Below, one piece after another: positions 36,978 to 50,111 of a DNA stretch of 64,000 bases. The stretch's first letter is position 1, and each line of letters starts with the position of its first letter. A program made the position numbers and the translations under genes. Source of the DNA: Eumeta japonica (taxonomy: Eukaryota; Arthropoda; Insecta; Lepidoptera; Psychidae); assembly GCA_005406025.1 (NCBI GenBank), contig BGZK01001312.1, forward strand, positions 108,195 to 172,194, given 5' to 3'. The notes beneath the pieces are model-generated. The model saw only the letters and a program-made list of their open reading frames with translations. It was not told where the DNA came from and did not search any database.

Positions 36978-39900
36978 ATGAGTTCTAACACAAAATCTAC
37001 GTCCAAAACTGATGAGAGCAACTTAAGTTATTCTACTACGTACAACCCCTGGAATTTATTGTTCAAGCCAAGGAACCGTACCAACAGCGAGCACAGCGTC
37101 ACCTCCACCACGAGTTCCCAAGGTTGGCGATGTTCATTTTGCACCAAATACGTATAATTTTCATAATTGATCTATAAAATGTCAAAATGTTGTTACTTAC
37201 ACATTTAATTCGTTCACGTATTGTCCATATTATGCAAATATTTTCAACAATATAACACTGTCCGTGTGTCTCGCGTTTTATGAAAAATATTTACTTTTTT
37301 CTGTATGCTTTAAACTGCTTCGAAAAGGATAAGGAGGTTCTGGTGTCGCCTTACGCCTAATGTCTGCCACTCCTCTGCCATAACAACAATTATGAAAGGA
37401 AAGCATCACACAAAATAAATTAAAATGTATAAAAAAAAGATAGAACTATTTTAGTTTTTTTACTTGCATTTTATTTATTGTTATCTTAATTTTTAGTTTG
37501 GATGTTGTTCTTTTTTTTAAACAAATTTATTTTAACTTCGTTCTAACTCTAAAGCCTACTAGCCACTTTCAATATTCAGTAACCGAAAATTGGTTATTCG
37601 TAATTTTTGTCAGTTTTTAATTTTTTTTATTCATAAATACCTCATAAAAACTGTGATCAGTAATATTAAAAACCTTTTAGGTTCCCAGTGCGGATCCATC
37701 CAAAGGCAAGGCAGCAAAAACGACGAGTACCTGTGGATGATGTAAGTGGACATAAAGCATTAGAACTGACTAATAGTAAAAGGAAAATTACCTAATTTGT
37801 TTTTCAAACAGTTCAATCATTTTAAAACTATCTAGCTATTTTGAATTTTATAGTGGTCGTCCGTAACATATAAGTTCCAAAACAAAGAGATTAAAAATAG
37901 ACACTGTATAATATTCAATCTGTTCTCGATGATGAATATTGATAATAATATTTCTGTTGGAGAATAATGCTCTATAAAATAAAAAATTGAAATAAAAAAA
38001 ACAAAATAATGGTTATCGTATTTTTCCTTAAAAATTAAAGTCAACGTGTTTATTTACCGCTCTGCATTTTCGAAACTCGACTGGTGAACGGCCGACTGCG
38101 ACTCGGGCTAAAGTCATATCTATTTTTGTACCGAACGTATTGGATCGTAAGTGTACACAATGGAATTATTTGAAAAAAAAAAATGAAAAACTGAACAAAC
38201 TTCGACAGTCTTTGTCGAGTCTTTGTCAGTCTTTGTCGAACCTTTGTCAGTCTTTGTCGGTGGCTCTGAAGATTCTCCATTAGCTTTGCCGTTTGTGTTC
38301 GCTCGATATGACCAATTTCAATAAGAAAAAAAGGCAACCTTGTATTTTTACATAAATCTCCAAACATAATAAATCGACAAAACGAGAAGATATCAAGTAC
38401 GGTCCTGACCATAGACGAATTGATCGATGTTTCAACTTAGGTCAGATCGAACCACCCGCTCCGGGCTTCCGAGAGCAGGTTAAGCCGTCGGTATCGGACT
38501 TCGTCATCATAAAGGTGACGGTGGTCGTCACCGGTGCACGACGAATTGACGACAACGTGTTCCTGTAATGAGACATTCGCAGCGACTCATATAAATCTCA
38601 GCATAAACTTTCAATAGACTCTTTTATTGAATACAGAAGCTAGTCCCCGCGGAATTAATTTATGAAATTATAGCATCACCATTTATCTTACATCGAAACG
38701 ATACCGAAAGTGATTTATTGTGCAGACGCCCTTTGGAATCTAAATTATTAAATAGGGAATGAACGATTTTAAAGTATAATTAGATGTTCCTGATGGAATT
38801 GTATAAAATTGTTCAGTTGTTATCACATTTTCATATGTGTTATTGTTTAAGAACTTGAACTTTATCACCATTTAAAGTTTTCAATATATATACAAATAAA
38901 AAACATGTATTCAAATATTTATTGGTCACCAAAACCTATGTGGCCCTTTCCATTTTCATTAAAATTGACTCGAAACAAGGTCAAAATGAAAAACTACAAG
39001 CATTGTTTTTCAGTTTGAAATTCGATTTTTCTGATTTTTTTCTATAATATTTAATTATAAAACATAGCGTCGATGGCATGATGTACAAAAACAACGATAA
39101 AAATAATTTTATAATATTACTCATAAATAGAAAACGAAATAAAATATTTTATAAAATTCTTTAAAATATTATTCACTCTCACTTATATCCGTAAATAATT
39201 TACCTACTCAAGACTATCAAAAATAAAAGTAAATTAATTACAAATACTATTTCAATGTCTATTATGAAAATTAAAACGAACACATCTATAAAAATTATCG
39301 ATTTCTAAAAATTTTAAACCTCAATGAAGTTTAACTCCGCAGCCATTTTTTACTTTTCTTTGTTTATCAATCGACAGTAAACAGAAGAAAAACAATAACT
39401 ATAAGTTTGGAACGTTCTGCGGGCGAGTGTGACGCGCACTACCAGTTATAGTCACATTATCACTTTAATTGTGATTGACATTTGAATTTCCGTCTCATTA
39501 CATTAATTGCTGGTATGATAACCCAGAAGAACTACCGATTTCATTCGACTTGCCGTTTAATATTTCTGGCAAAAGTGCATTCTAAATAAAGCGTTTTTTA
39601 ATATTTATTGAGTTCATTTCATATTTGAAACATGTTTTTAACGAGCATTCTGCTCTGATCTATGCTTATGTCATTGAATATGTTATTAATTATACTTAGG
39701 TTAAAAAATATACGGACTGACTGTAAAGAAAAAAACAGCGACGACAAAAGTCAATTTAACACATTTGCTATCGAAAGTAACTAATAACCTACCAATTATG
39801 CATCTGTGACATTTATCTGGACTATGTCATTGACATATTATTGAACATTAATATATTCTATCGATCTCTCAGTATGAATAATACAGGAAACGAATTTAAT

Positions 39901-42900
39901 GCGAAACAACTCGTGTTTCGCAAGCGCTAATTTAACATGAAAACAAATATCATGATCTAAAATTTCATTAAAGTATGAAGATCTTGGCAGTCCCGCCTTA
40001 AAAGAAGACATCAAATAAGACTGTCTATTCTAAATTTAGTTAGTGATTTTCAACGAGGGAGGAAAAATAGAAAAAAAAAATTCAACCAAAGCCGCAGTAA
40101 TTATTTTTACGTTTGTTCGGAGCGGCCCGTCAGTAATGACGTCGTCAGTCGGTAGACTGATATTCTTAACTGTCATGTTTAATTTTAAAAATAGGCTTTA
40201 CATTTTTTGTTCTATACCAAACCTCACAATTATTTTTTGTTCCATACACAGTCGATTTTGTTTCAGTGGTAAATCAAAAAAAGAAAATGGTAACATTGTT
40301 AGACTGAAATAATGTTGTCGGATTGTACCAAATAGTTTCTAAACAAAAAAGGAATACGTTTATTGATATTAAACATGCATCGATTCGCTATACTGTCGTT
40401 TGCCGTTTTAATTTTGACGCAGCAAAGAAAAATCTATAGCATATTTTTTCCGTATAGTGACAACATTCAAAAGATTAATACCCACATTCTCAAAAAAAAT
40501 GCCGTACACTTTACAACATTTAATATGGAAAAAGGATTGTCCTGTATTGGGACGTGTATTGTCCCTCGTGATTAAAGATGATAACTATCTGAATAGTTAT
40601 CTAAATCATTATGAATTTTGGACCCGTAATAAAAAAAAAAGTTGCGCTACACCATATGGGTTATTGAACTACACCCAGTTTTGTATTCTGGCGTCATACC
40701 AAATGAGATTATTGCCCACTACGGCATGAATCATACCAATGCATTAATAAAAGGAATCGGTTTTGTTTGCTGTTAGTTACGAGAAACTTCAACGAATGTC
40801 CATAATAAGACGTGTAGTTAATAGTTTCTGAATACTTCAAATTTATGGTTCAGTTTTGATAGAAATTTGTAGAAGAAATTTTTTCTTTCTTCAAATGTTT
40901 ATTAAAGATAAGTTTTTCGAAATTCTTAAAATTGTAGTGGTGAATTTAGGTTACGCCGTACAGTGATTTTAGTATGAAAACGATATGTTACAAATTAACA
41001 CATTAGCAATAATAAACGGGAGTTTTAAGGAAAAACTCAAATGAGCATCACGTTCGTAAAGGCTTTATTATTTAAAAGCGAGATGTTATCTTTTATCAAA
41101 GGAAACGCAACAATAGAATAATCCCACTTGACACGTATAAGAAAACATATGTTAGTTTATTTATTACGTCACGAACGTAATATAAAACCAGGTTTAGATT
41201 CTGTGGAACCTTGACGGCGAAAGCTGTGTTAGGTACATAACATATTCGACTTTCCGTTTGAAAACCAGAAATACAAAAGACTGAGTTTGATCAACCTTGT
41301 TCGATGAAAAAGCTAAGCATCCATTATATCTCTGTTTATACATATATACATGACCACATACGAGTTTAATAAAAATATACGCGGATAGATATGAACTGTA
41401 ATGAGTTGCTGCAAAATGAGTATATGAAGGTAACACTCCCTCCATTCAATGCGCGAGAACAAAGGACTTTGGCATAACCCAAACAAAAGGGTCGCTGCTG
41501 TGAAAAGGTAATAAGAAACGCTCGGGAAACCCACGAACACAAAGAAATATAATGTCGAGATAGGCCGAGATGCTTTTCAATTAAATGGATTACGCAACGT
41601 TTATTTATGTTATGTTGTAACAATGTCTGCCCTCTCACATTTGTATATTTATGCCGGTTAACGGAATGGTGTGCGATTCAGAACTTATATTTCTAAGAGA
41701 CGATAACAATTTCTGGTTAATCTATGTAATGTGCCGAATTCTCTATTATAGATGTCTCGTTAGATACGATTCTTAGGAAATTATATAGTTTCGAAGTAAC
41801 TCTAATTCTTAGAAACTACTAATCAGATCCCGAAAATCGTAATGTATTATACAACTTGTGTGCACACTTTCATTTAATTGCAAGAATAATATTGCAGTTG
41901 TTATATTACTTACATATTTAGTATAATCGTACCAATAAATAAACAAACCAAATGTATTCAGAACCGACTTTCGCTTCTACTCACACGACCTTAATGTTCT
42001 TAGCCATACATTGTCAAATGAACACATTTCCTATCGTTAAGTAGGATTCAATACAATTCCTAGTAACGCCAATTTTAAATATTGCATATGCTTCCTAGAT
42101 ATTTAATATAAAGCAGTGTTGAATACACAATAATAGATTAGATTAAGTACAATCCGTTAACGCGTGCACATGGCTGTTCAAGTTTAATAAACAGTGGACC
42201 GGTCCACATAACCCTGGGATGCCGTTTGAGCAACGAACCAGTTTACCTTGAAAGTTGTATTCATAGCTTGCTTTATAGCGAAGGCACGATCATAACTCCA
42301 AACTCATTTCTCTGGCCGATTCTAGTAAAAAAAAATTATTCCGTCTTAAGAACTGCGGCTCATACATAACGAAGGTCATTAGATTGGAATACAAACAATA
42401 AACAGGTCTTCTGCGTACGTTCGTTCGTCTCCATTGTATTTTATTTAAGCTACAATTATCTAATCAAACATTTTAGCTTACGGTCTTTGTGCACTTACAA
42501 AATTACAATTCCTTGGGCGATCCGCGCAGGCTCAGAACTGCCCAACATAAATATTTCATAGCGTCGACGACGTGCGGCGCATAGATTTATAGAATTGGAA
42601 GAATTACTTTTTTTTTTAAATGAAAACATATAAAGACTTTCTCGTGCGCGAATGTGAGTCACTATTTGACATACGCGGACTGGCTGGCGCGTTAAAATTT
42701 GCAGGCGCGAAAGTGATTACTTAGTTGGCGGCGAACACCTAAACAAATGTTACGAATTAGAGAAGGGCATACAGATTGACGGGGTTCGTAAAAAATATCG
42801 TTAACTTCAACCGAGGCCTTAACCTATGACGCACTTCAATTCTTCTGCGCAACGTATGCTAGTATAAAAAACTGTTTCGCAAATTGTTTCCTGTTAAGCT

Positions 42901-45900
42901 GTATTTTCGTACTTTTGACTCTAAAAAACAAATCATGAAACTATGCTATATATAAATATTTCATACTCAATTAATCGGATTCTCCTTTGTAAAGAGGACT
43001 GTTAGGCGCTGGGAAATTGAATTTATGATCCAATCAAGGTAATTTTTAATGATCATAAAAATAAATAGAAAGATAACAGATTTAATCTAATGATTTTCAT
43101 TAACTTGTAGCAGTTTTTAAAAATAAAAAACCATATTCAGCGTCATTAGCTTAGTAAAGAACTTATCATTAGCTATTCAAGTACGTGAATAATTATTTAA
43201 TATGTACATTTTCATGTAGAATACAGATTTATTTTATCCGAATATTTCTGTGTATTAAGACGATGCGAATATAGGACATTTCAAACTGGAGTCAAACAGA
43301 AATTTTGTAATTATTGATGTAATATCGACAAACTTCGATAGGTGAATAATAAATATGCTGATCAGCTCGAAATCTGAAACCACTTTTACTTGGAGCGTGA
43401 CAGGTCACCTTGATGTTGCAAAAAGAGAAGGTTTTGTACTGAGCGGTTACTGCTTATATTTTCTTACAAAGATTCGATATACGGCACCATCTATCTGCGA
43501 ATACGATTCGTACTTGTCCATCGCGTAGCAGTACATTGAATATTTTCTTCTGTTGATTATTATACGAGTCCATGTTCTTTCCTTTGTCTGCTTGCTGTTG
43601 CTTTTATGTATGTAAATAAACGGTCTATAACGAGTTGATTACCAAGAGAAGGGCGCAAAGGCCGCCCACTGTCGACATTAATTATTACAAAGAGTAATGC
43701 ATTAGACTGTATAATGATGTGGCCGATGTGCGCGTTAACTGGGGTGGAATGCAACGAGTTATTTCATGTTATGTTACGTATCACCAACTCCATTCGAAAC
43801 ATTTGAAAAAGAAAAAGTACTTATTTCGAGTTATGTATGTAGATCAACGCCTCAATTGTGCGCAATCGAAGAGTCATTTCTGAGAAATGTGAAAAAAATC
43901 ATTTGTAACCGTTTAAAGATCATTTAAATCATTATCGAAATCAATTACGTCGGTACGCATATAATTGATCGTTTATTATTGGTACGTTATTATACAGGTG
44001 TCCAGAAGTAAATTTCTTAGGTTCAATGCCGATTCCTATATTTTAGTGGTTTGTATATTTTAGACATATTTTTGATTTTCATGAATTACTTCCACCAATT
44101 TTAAATAAAAAAAAATACCTAGATTATCGTACTGTGTATGGAGAGGAGTAAAATCTAACTTTTGCCGTTTTTGGAAACGTTCAAGATTACTAAATGGTAG
44201 CAAATATTCTAATCAATTCTGCGTTTTCAATACTTTTCTTCTACGACACTTTTACAAATCGCTAACCCGTCGACCGTCCTCTCGTGTCTGCGGCATGACT
44301 TAATGCCAAACAGCCGACGATCCTCCACCGTTTCATATAGTATAAGTTATAATACAGCGCCTCCGCCTTGAGCCTTCGCCCGCCGGCCGCGTGGGGGGGC
44401 CGGTCACTCGGCGGGTGTCGCAACCAATTCGCGCAACCTCAGCCGCCGTCGGCCCGCGAACCGGCTAACGTAGTTCTCGCCGGAGTACCGCCCTCGGCGT
44501 ACTCGAATGCTCAAGTGTTCTACTTAGATAGTGGTGTGTTGACAAACCGTGATGGAGAATTGATATACGATACATTGATTACAATCCTCGATATTGTTTC
44601 GGTTAGTTGGCTGCTATTGTTTTATTATTACTATTATTGTAATTATAATACAAATTAGATGAATATTATGATTTTCTTTATGTATTTATATTATGTAATC
44701 ATATTTGTTGGGTAAATAAAGATTATTATATAAAGTAAAAAAGTTAAGTGTATTTTGATGAGTGCTAAATTACTTAAACATCTTATGCAATTGAAAATGA
44801 TTTGTAATTTAAGAGCAATTAAAACTTATACCATACTATGCGATATGCACATATATATAATTGAAAGACCATAAAACAAACGAATCTGACATTGTGTTTA
44901 TCTTGTGTTCAAGTGTGCTTATGGACAAGTAGTTTCAGGTAATTTCATTGTTCACATCATAAAATAACAATAAACAAACAAAAAAGGTACTTAGTACAGA
45001 AAAAAAAAAAAAACCTTTTCTCGACATCTTCACGACTTAAACCGTATGTAAGTCGGACGACTGCGCAGGAGCCGCAATACATATTTTAGCGCGTTCGAAA
45101 TTTATGTAGTACGTGTTCCAAAATTAAACACGCTTTCGGCTTCGCTGTCATGTAAATCGCTTGCGTCAATACGCCGATCGATTAGCATTAAAGTATAAAA
45201 TCGTGCAAATATTCAGGGTTCTGCAGCAAAGCCTTTAAATTCACATTAATTTTGCTTTTTAATTTGACGCATATAGTTATAGAAGTCGTTCCCAAAATAA
45301 TCGTGAAATCTTTCATGTGATTTAATGAATATCTTTGATGTCATTTACGTAATATTAAAAAATTAATATCGTTAACTGGAATTTTTGGCCAACTTCTATA
45401 TGCAAAATGGGGGTGATATTTCATTGTTGACATATTCATATAAAATATATATAGGTAATACAAAATCGCTCAGTACATCACTACACGTCTCTAACGTTTA
45501 TTATGAAAAATCCTGATAATTTTTACAATAGAATATTAACGAAAAGTAACACCACTCAGTACACTCTAATAATTTGCGAGTTATTGAAAATTAAATTATT
45601 TATGTAGTTGACTGTACTTCTCTCAGATTTATCTTATGACTTTTAACTGTATACTTACCGTCGGTTATACAGTTCTCTTGTCGATAAAAATACACAGACA
45701 AATTTTTAAATCCGAGTAACATTAAAAACCTCCTTGTGTTAATATAATACAACATTAGAAACCTTGATTAAGGAACCCTAAGTGAGTATAGAGCGCGTGG
45801 TTGAACACACTTTTTTGATATTCTCTCGCTATTAACGTATACGGCAGTGTTGCAATAATAAAAAAATAATTTTGCGCACCGAGAAAAAGTTGTTCGGTAA

Positions 45901-48900
45901 AAGAACTCAAAGACAGAGAAACTGCTTTGCAATATAATATCATGCGTTTCTTATTCGTTCAATAGATTTACGAATCGAGTTATCTAAAATGCGTCTGTCC
46001 TGAGAAAGTAAGTAAAGAGTTAAATTAAGAATAAATAATCACATACTACATGTTTCATTTCTTGTTAAAGCTAAAAGAAACCTATTAAAAGAATTGAAGA
46101 ACGAAAACATTGTAGTCAATCAAAAAAAAATTACTTAATTCAAAATATTTTTAAGATTGTTTTAAGTGAAATAAGCATTAAACAATTTCTACAAATCTAT
46201 TGATATAAGAATAAAATACCTTGAAATATGCTGAGCATTGATAATGGCAATCATCAGTCTCACTACATATATATAATAGTTTATTACTGTTAACCGTTTT
46301 GATTAAAAAAAAAAGTTTAGCTTATGTTAGTATGCCTTGTTCCCATTCTGCTGCATAAAATGAATGCTATCAATAAAATTTGACTTCTGACACTCGACAT
46401 CAACTTAACATATCGATGTCTAAACGTTTTTCCGTGTACGATTATAAATTTAAAGACTGATCGTAATTGGGTTGAATGCAAAAGCGGTTACCATGGACAT
46501 GAACAAAGAGCCGCCCTCTGTTTCGACCCACTCGGAGCTAATAACAAATTCAGGAGTCATTAAAACGATGGGGTAAATTACATGCTTTTGTGCTAATCTA
46601 TTCCTTTGACTAAGTTCTAACAGGCTTAAAGCTGGCACGACAAAGACGTATCATATTTTTTGATGAAATTAGTTTTTTACAGAACACTCGGACTCGTTTC
46701 ACTGCGATCAATTTTCGCAATCATCATTATCACGTGTTCAGAAATAAATCGAATTAATAACAATGTTATCAGGAGCAGTCGCTAAAACAGTTTTTTTTCT
46801 TCATAAACTCCCAGAGGGGGTATCTCATCGTCGCCGAGATAAAGCGACCTTATTGCGGAGTCACTCAAGAACGTTTGGTGGAATTTAAAGAAATAGGTAT
46901 TCGAATCGTTAGGTATTTCACGTGTTATCGTATGCACGATAGAAAACAAGAGGGTCGCGGGGTGTCCGCGGCCGGGCGTCGCGCGGGGCCGGGTTATCGC
47001 CGGACGATAACTCTAAAAGCATACACGGAACGATCGTAAATAATATATTGCTTGCAGATTATTATTGGCTCGGCGATAGAAGTCCCGAGATAAGCGTGCA
47101 GTTTAATAACTTTACGACGCGAACGAAATGAAGATATAAACACGTCGTTCAACTTAAAATTACCTACAACTGTAAATAAGTACAAAACGCGGTCGCAAGA
47201 GACAACCGAACTGACTCCTTGCGATCAGAACAAACTGTGGGATATTTCAAATGAAATAGCTTCAATCCACTCGTGTATATACATATTATTATAAAACAGG
47301 ACGTATATTGTATTTATTCATCCGTTTCTTTATTAATGTCATGAGAATTATAGTAATCAGCTTTACACGATTCCTTCTCAATACGAAAACGCGACATTTG
47401 GTTGCAATAGGTGACCTAAGATATAAGCAGTAACAGCTGCAGTGCATGCTGTCGACGGACAAAAAAAATCGCAACACGATGCGGGCGCACTATATTAGCG
47501 GTAGCAGTGCACAGCGAATGTATTGTTCGGTAGGACGCGCGTCCTGTGTACAATCGTATACGCCAAACATTCGTCCCACGGTTGTGCCCGCGTGGACTCA
47601 CAACAAATTCTTTAATCTTTTATAACCCTATTTTGAGTGAGTGCATAATATCGCGGGGCGTAATGTAATCGATGTGACAAATGGTCGGGACGGAGAACGG
47701 GATTGGTTTCAGATCGTAAAGGGACAGAGATCGGCATCATGGCTGACAAAATAAAAAAATTTGGTGCGGGATACGGGCGAAAGAACGACTTTGGGTAAAA
47801 TCATTTTAATGTGAATATTCAGTATAGTAGGAAGAAGGAGAAATAATAGTAACAATTTAAAACATACAAAGTCATTAAGAATCTCGCTGAATTTCATATT
47901 AACAAAATCCACAATAATACGTAGTATACATGCAAGCGGCACTAATTCTAATCATAGTTAAGAGATACTCAACGTTAAGCGTTACAAAAGTGAAGCCGAA
48001 ATTAAGACGTTCATCAAAATGAAGGAAATTAATTGTGTATCGACACGGGCGAAGCCGCGGATTAAAGCTAGTCTATTAAAAAACGCGATTATTATCGTTA
48101 TCAATTGCTTATTGATCGTAGGACTAATATCGAAATATAAGTAATACGTTAGAAGATTTAAAACACTGATGAATTTTAAGGAGATTATACACAAAAGTTA
48201 TTTTTTTTATTACCTGTTACGATTATCAATCGCCTCTCCCTGAAATAATCCCAAACTACAAATATATCTAAATCAAAATACGCCTCTTTCTTTATTCTTA
48301 TAATGAATTGGTATATTTTATTTTTAAATGTACTGAGTGACACTTAAATGAAAGTTTTACGTGGTTACATAAGCTCTATATTTTTATATATCTACCTGTC
48401 ACCATATTTTAAAAATTGTAACTTAACAATATAAAAATCTCATTATTCACTATTTATATTATTTATAGAGTTAAAATGTTTTGTTTTTATGTGTTTTATA
48501 AACCATTTTAATCATATTTAACGTATTCAACACGATTACTGTATAAAAAGGATGCTCCATAAATTTAATACTGTCAATATCAATCTACATATTGTCACAT
48601 ACGTGTACGCGAGTGTGTAGACGTCTTCAATGAAGGTAATAAAGAGCCACATGTGCGTATGTCACGTGTGATCTGTGGTCGCGCCTACGTCAAACGGAAA
48701 AACTACGCATGCGCGCATTGAGAACCGACCATGAATTGAACATAATGTCATATTAACTGGTTAAACGTACAAAGGTCATTTTATCATATAATAAAATTAC
48801 CTAAATGATAGACGCATATCCTCTTATAACCGTCTACTATGTCTACGTTAGGTTTTGTTTTTAAATAGTAGATGGTTCCAAATTTTAATCGATCATTTAG

Positions 48901-49775
48901 TAACTGGTAATTAAAACGAGATAAAAAATTGAATATACCAGTGTTTACATAATATTATTATGTTTGTGTGAAAGACAACAGTGTCGATCTCTGAATTTCT
49001 GCTAATTATGAGCTCACTTAGATAAAGTGAGCTCATAATTAGCAGAAATTCACTCGTGTTGTTATTAAAAGTTTAATTCCTATCCATTCAGAGTAACAAT
49101 ATGATTAAGTGCCTTAACTTTCCCGCTCATTTTTTTGAATATCTTTAGCAGTAGTCCTAAAACATTTATGTGTTTTGCTGTTTAAGTAACAGCAAAACAA
49201 AAACACACATTGTTGTTTTTTACATTTCATTTTCTATTTAAGTAAACCAGAAGTCAATTTCGCCTATAACGATTGAAGCTGTAACGAGCATAATCAATTG
49301 TAAAGTATACATTTAAATGATTTCCATAGTAACTATTCATTTTAATGATAAATATTTGGAAAGTACACAAAGAGTAACACGTGTAATGAGCAATCAAATT
49401 TGAATAATTTAACAAAACATAACTTGATTAAATCTGTCCCGAAACAGAATTATTTTTAGACGTCAGTTACAGAAATATGATTCGATATTGTTGTGAATGT
49501 TGAAATATCATTGTTTTATTTAATCATTTAAGAGATTGAATTTCTTCGAGTTACGTTGAATTAATATTTGAAATTAACTTTACACTCAATGCAAACCTAA
49601 TGCCACGAATTGTGTCCGTAAATAAACAGCATTAATGTACTCCTATTTTTTGTTTCAGGTGGCGCTCGTAGGACGAAAGCCGCACGAAGCACGACGAATA
49701 CGAGAACTAAAACTAAAATACACGCGCATTAGGTATCCAGATGTGACGTCACAGACGTCACAGTGTACGACGTAA
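36978..49775 (+). CDS. Four-exon gene for an unrecognised 188-residue protein
   Basis: I do not recognise the family. Exons: 36978-37122, 37681-37741, 44358-44601 and 49659-49775. All introns are GT-AG, phases agree at each join, and the stop is TAA at 49773. Residues 1-49 are Ser/Thr/Asn-rich with NPWNLLFKPRN near residue 23. Exon 2 adds a polar stretch ending DEYLWM. Exon 3 is Pro/Ala/Arg-rich, then GVLTNRDGELIYD and a hydrophobic stretch (about residues 138-152). Exon 4 is basic (ARRIRELKLKYTRIRYPD). No signal peptide is seen. Alternative ends are built in. Failing to splice exon 3 gives a stop at 44656 with AATAAA at 44715 (168 residues), and skipping exon 3 stops four codons into exon 4. 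The weakest call is the exon 3 acceptor, which lacks a pyrimidine tract. Expression is not proven by the sequence. Confidence 0.62.
37742..44357 (+). other. Intron 2 of the 36978 gene
   Basis: 6.6 kb of mostly AT-rich intron. It contains an 11-bp tandem repeat (38203-38265), a GC-richer patch with no clear exon (38430-38570), a 9-bp hairpin with a 5-nt loop (39900-39922) and a 14-bp perfect palindrome, GTGGACCGGTCCAC (42194-42207). Open frames at 40043-40729 and 41194-41638 show no recognisable domains. Confidence 0.5.
38203..38265. repeat. Minisatellite of about 11 bp
   Basis: Five to six copies of 'agtctttgtcg' with small changes. On the minus strand they read as repeating RQRLTK inside a 120-codon frame (38050-38412). 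That periodicity comes from the repeat and is not evidence for a gene. Confidence 0.7.
44715..44720 (+). terminator. Polyadenylation signal for a possible short isoform
   Basis: AATAAA lies 57 bp after the stop that is reached if the donor at 44602 is not used. That would allow exon 3 to serve as a terminal exon. Confidence 0.35.
48036..48080 (+). repeat. Fragment of a lepidopteran repeat tail
   Basis: 'cacgggcgaagccgcgg' followed by 'ttaaagctagt' is the common 3' end of a dispersed repeat. Only the tail is visible. Confidence 0.5.
48992..49052. repeat. Perfect 28-bp inverted repeat with 5-nt loop
   Basis: 48992-49019 is the exact reverse complement of 49025-49052, around AGATA. The stem includes GAGCTC and TAATTA. 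It lies inside intron 3 of the 36978 gene. With a 61-nt footprint it could fold as RNA like a small-RNA precursor, but perfect pairing and identical arms point to a recent fold-back duplication. Confidence 0.95.
49172..49198. repeat. Perfect 11-bp inverted repeat with 5-nt loop
   Basis: GTTTTGCTGTT (49172-49182) pairs exactly with AACAGCAAAAC (49188-49198) around TAAGT. It is about 120 bp from the 28-bp hairpin and has the same loop length. Confidence 0.9.
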
Positions 49776-49847
49776 GCATAGAGTATAATGAAAATCTAGA
49801 CCGTAGGCACGGAGTCGTGTAATCTGTGATGTTGTAACGTTGCGACA

Positions 49848-50009
49848 ATGTTAGAACAACTGTCCGCGTCGCCGTCGTGGCTGGTGCTCGCGTGGCTGGC
49901 CGCTTGCGTACTGTTCAGTCCTTTCGCAATATTCTTCGTGGTCTGCTTACCGCAATTGCCGCTTTTAGTCGTAAGGAGGTTCTGTCATATACCTTTTGAA
50001 TACATTTGA
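49848..50009 (+). CDS. Small hydrophobic ORF in the last exon of the 36978 gene (53 residues)
   Basis: I do not recognise this protein. The ATG is in a good insect context (gcgacaATG). Residues 11-33 (WLVLAWLAACVLFSPF and onward to FFVV) form one clear membrane segment, followed by a proline-containing hydrophobic stretch and VVRRFCHIPFEYI. The double arginine suggests the C-terminus faces the cytosol. It lies 72 bp after the stop of the upstream frame, in the same frame but separated by four in-frame stops, so readthrough is excluded. It would need reinitiation, an internal start or a separate transcript. Codons are strongly G/C-ending, unlike the flanks. A dicistronic messenger is the most interesting reading; chance is the alternative. 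Confidence 0.55.
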   Translation: MLEQLSASPSWLVLAWLAACVLFSPFAIFFVVCLPQLPLLVVRRFCHIPFEYI

Positions 50010-50111
50010 CTAATACAACCTTCATTAGTGTATAGTGATTGGCTTATTATTATTTTTTTATACTTAATCGATATTTTGTAAATATTCCTAAGGTTTAATT
50101 TGTAAATAGTT

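Larger units (their letters stand above)
44602..49658 (+). other. Intron 3 of the 36978 gene
   Basis: Contains CpG-rich patches at 46950-47000 and 47470-47600, a LINE/SINE-like tail 'acgggcgaagccgcggatta' at about 48043, and two perfect short-loop hairpins at 48992-49052 and 49172-49198. No independent gene could be supported. Confidence 0.5.

Noticed and set aside
38050..38412. 120-codon minus-strand ORF with repeating RQRLTK
   Set aside because: The periodicity comes from an 11-bp minisatellite, not from protein selection.
40043..40729. Cluster of plus-strand ORFs of 70-90 codons
   Set aside because: They lie inside intron 2 of the 36978 gene, overlap in different frames and carry no recognisable domain.
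49776..49847. Stop-codon readthrough joining the main ORF to the 53-residue ORF
   Set aside because: The frames coincide, but four in-frame stops lie between them.
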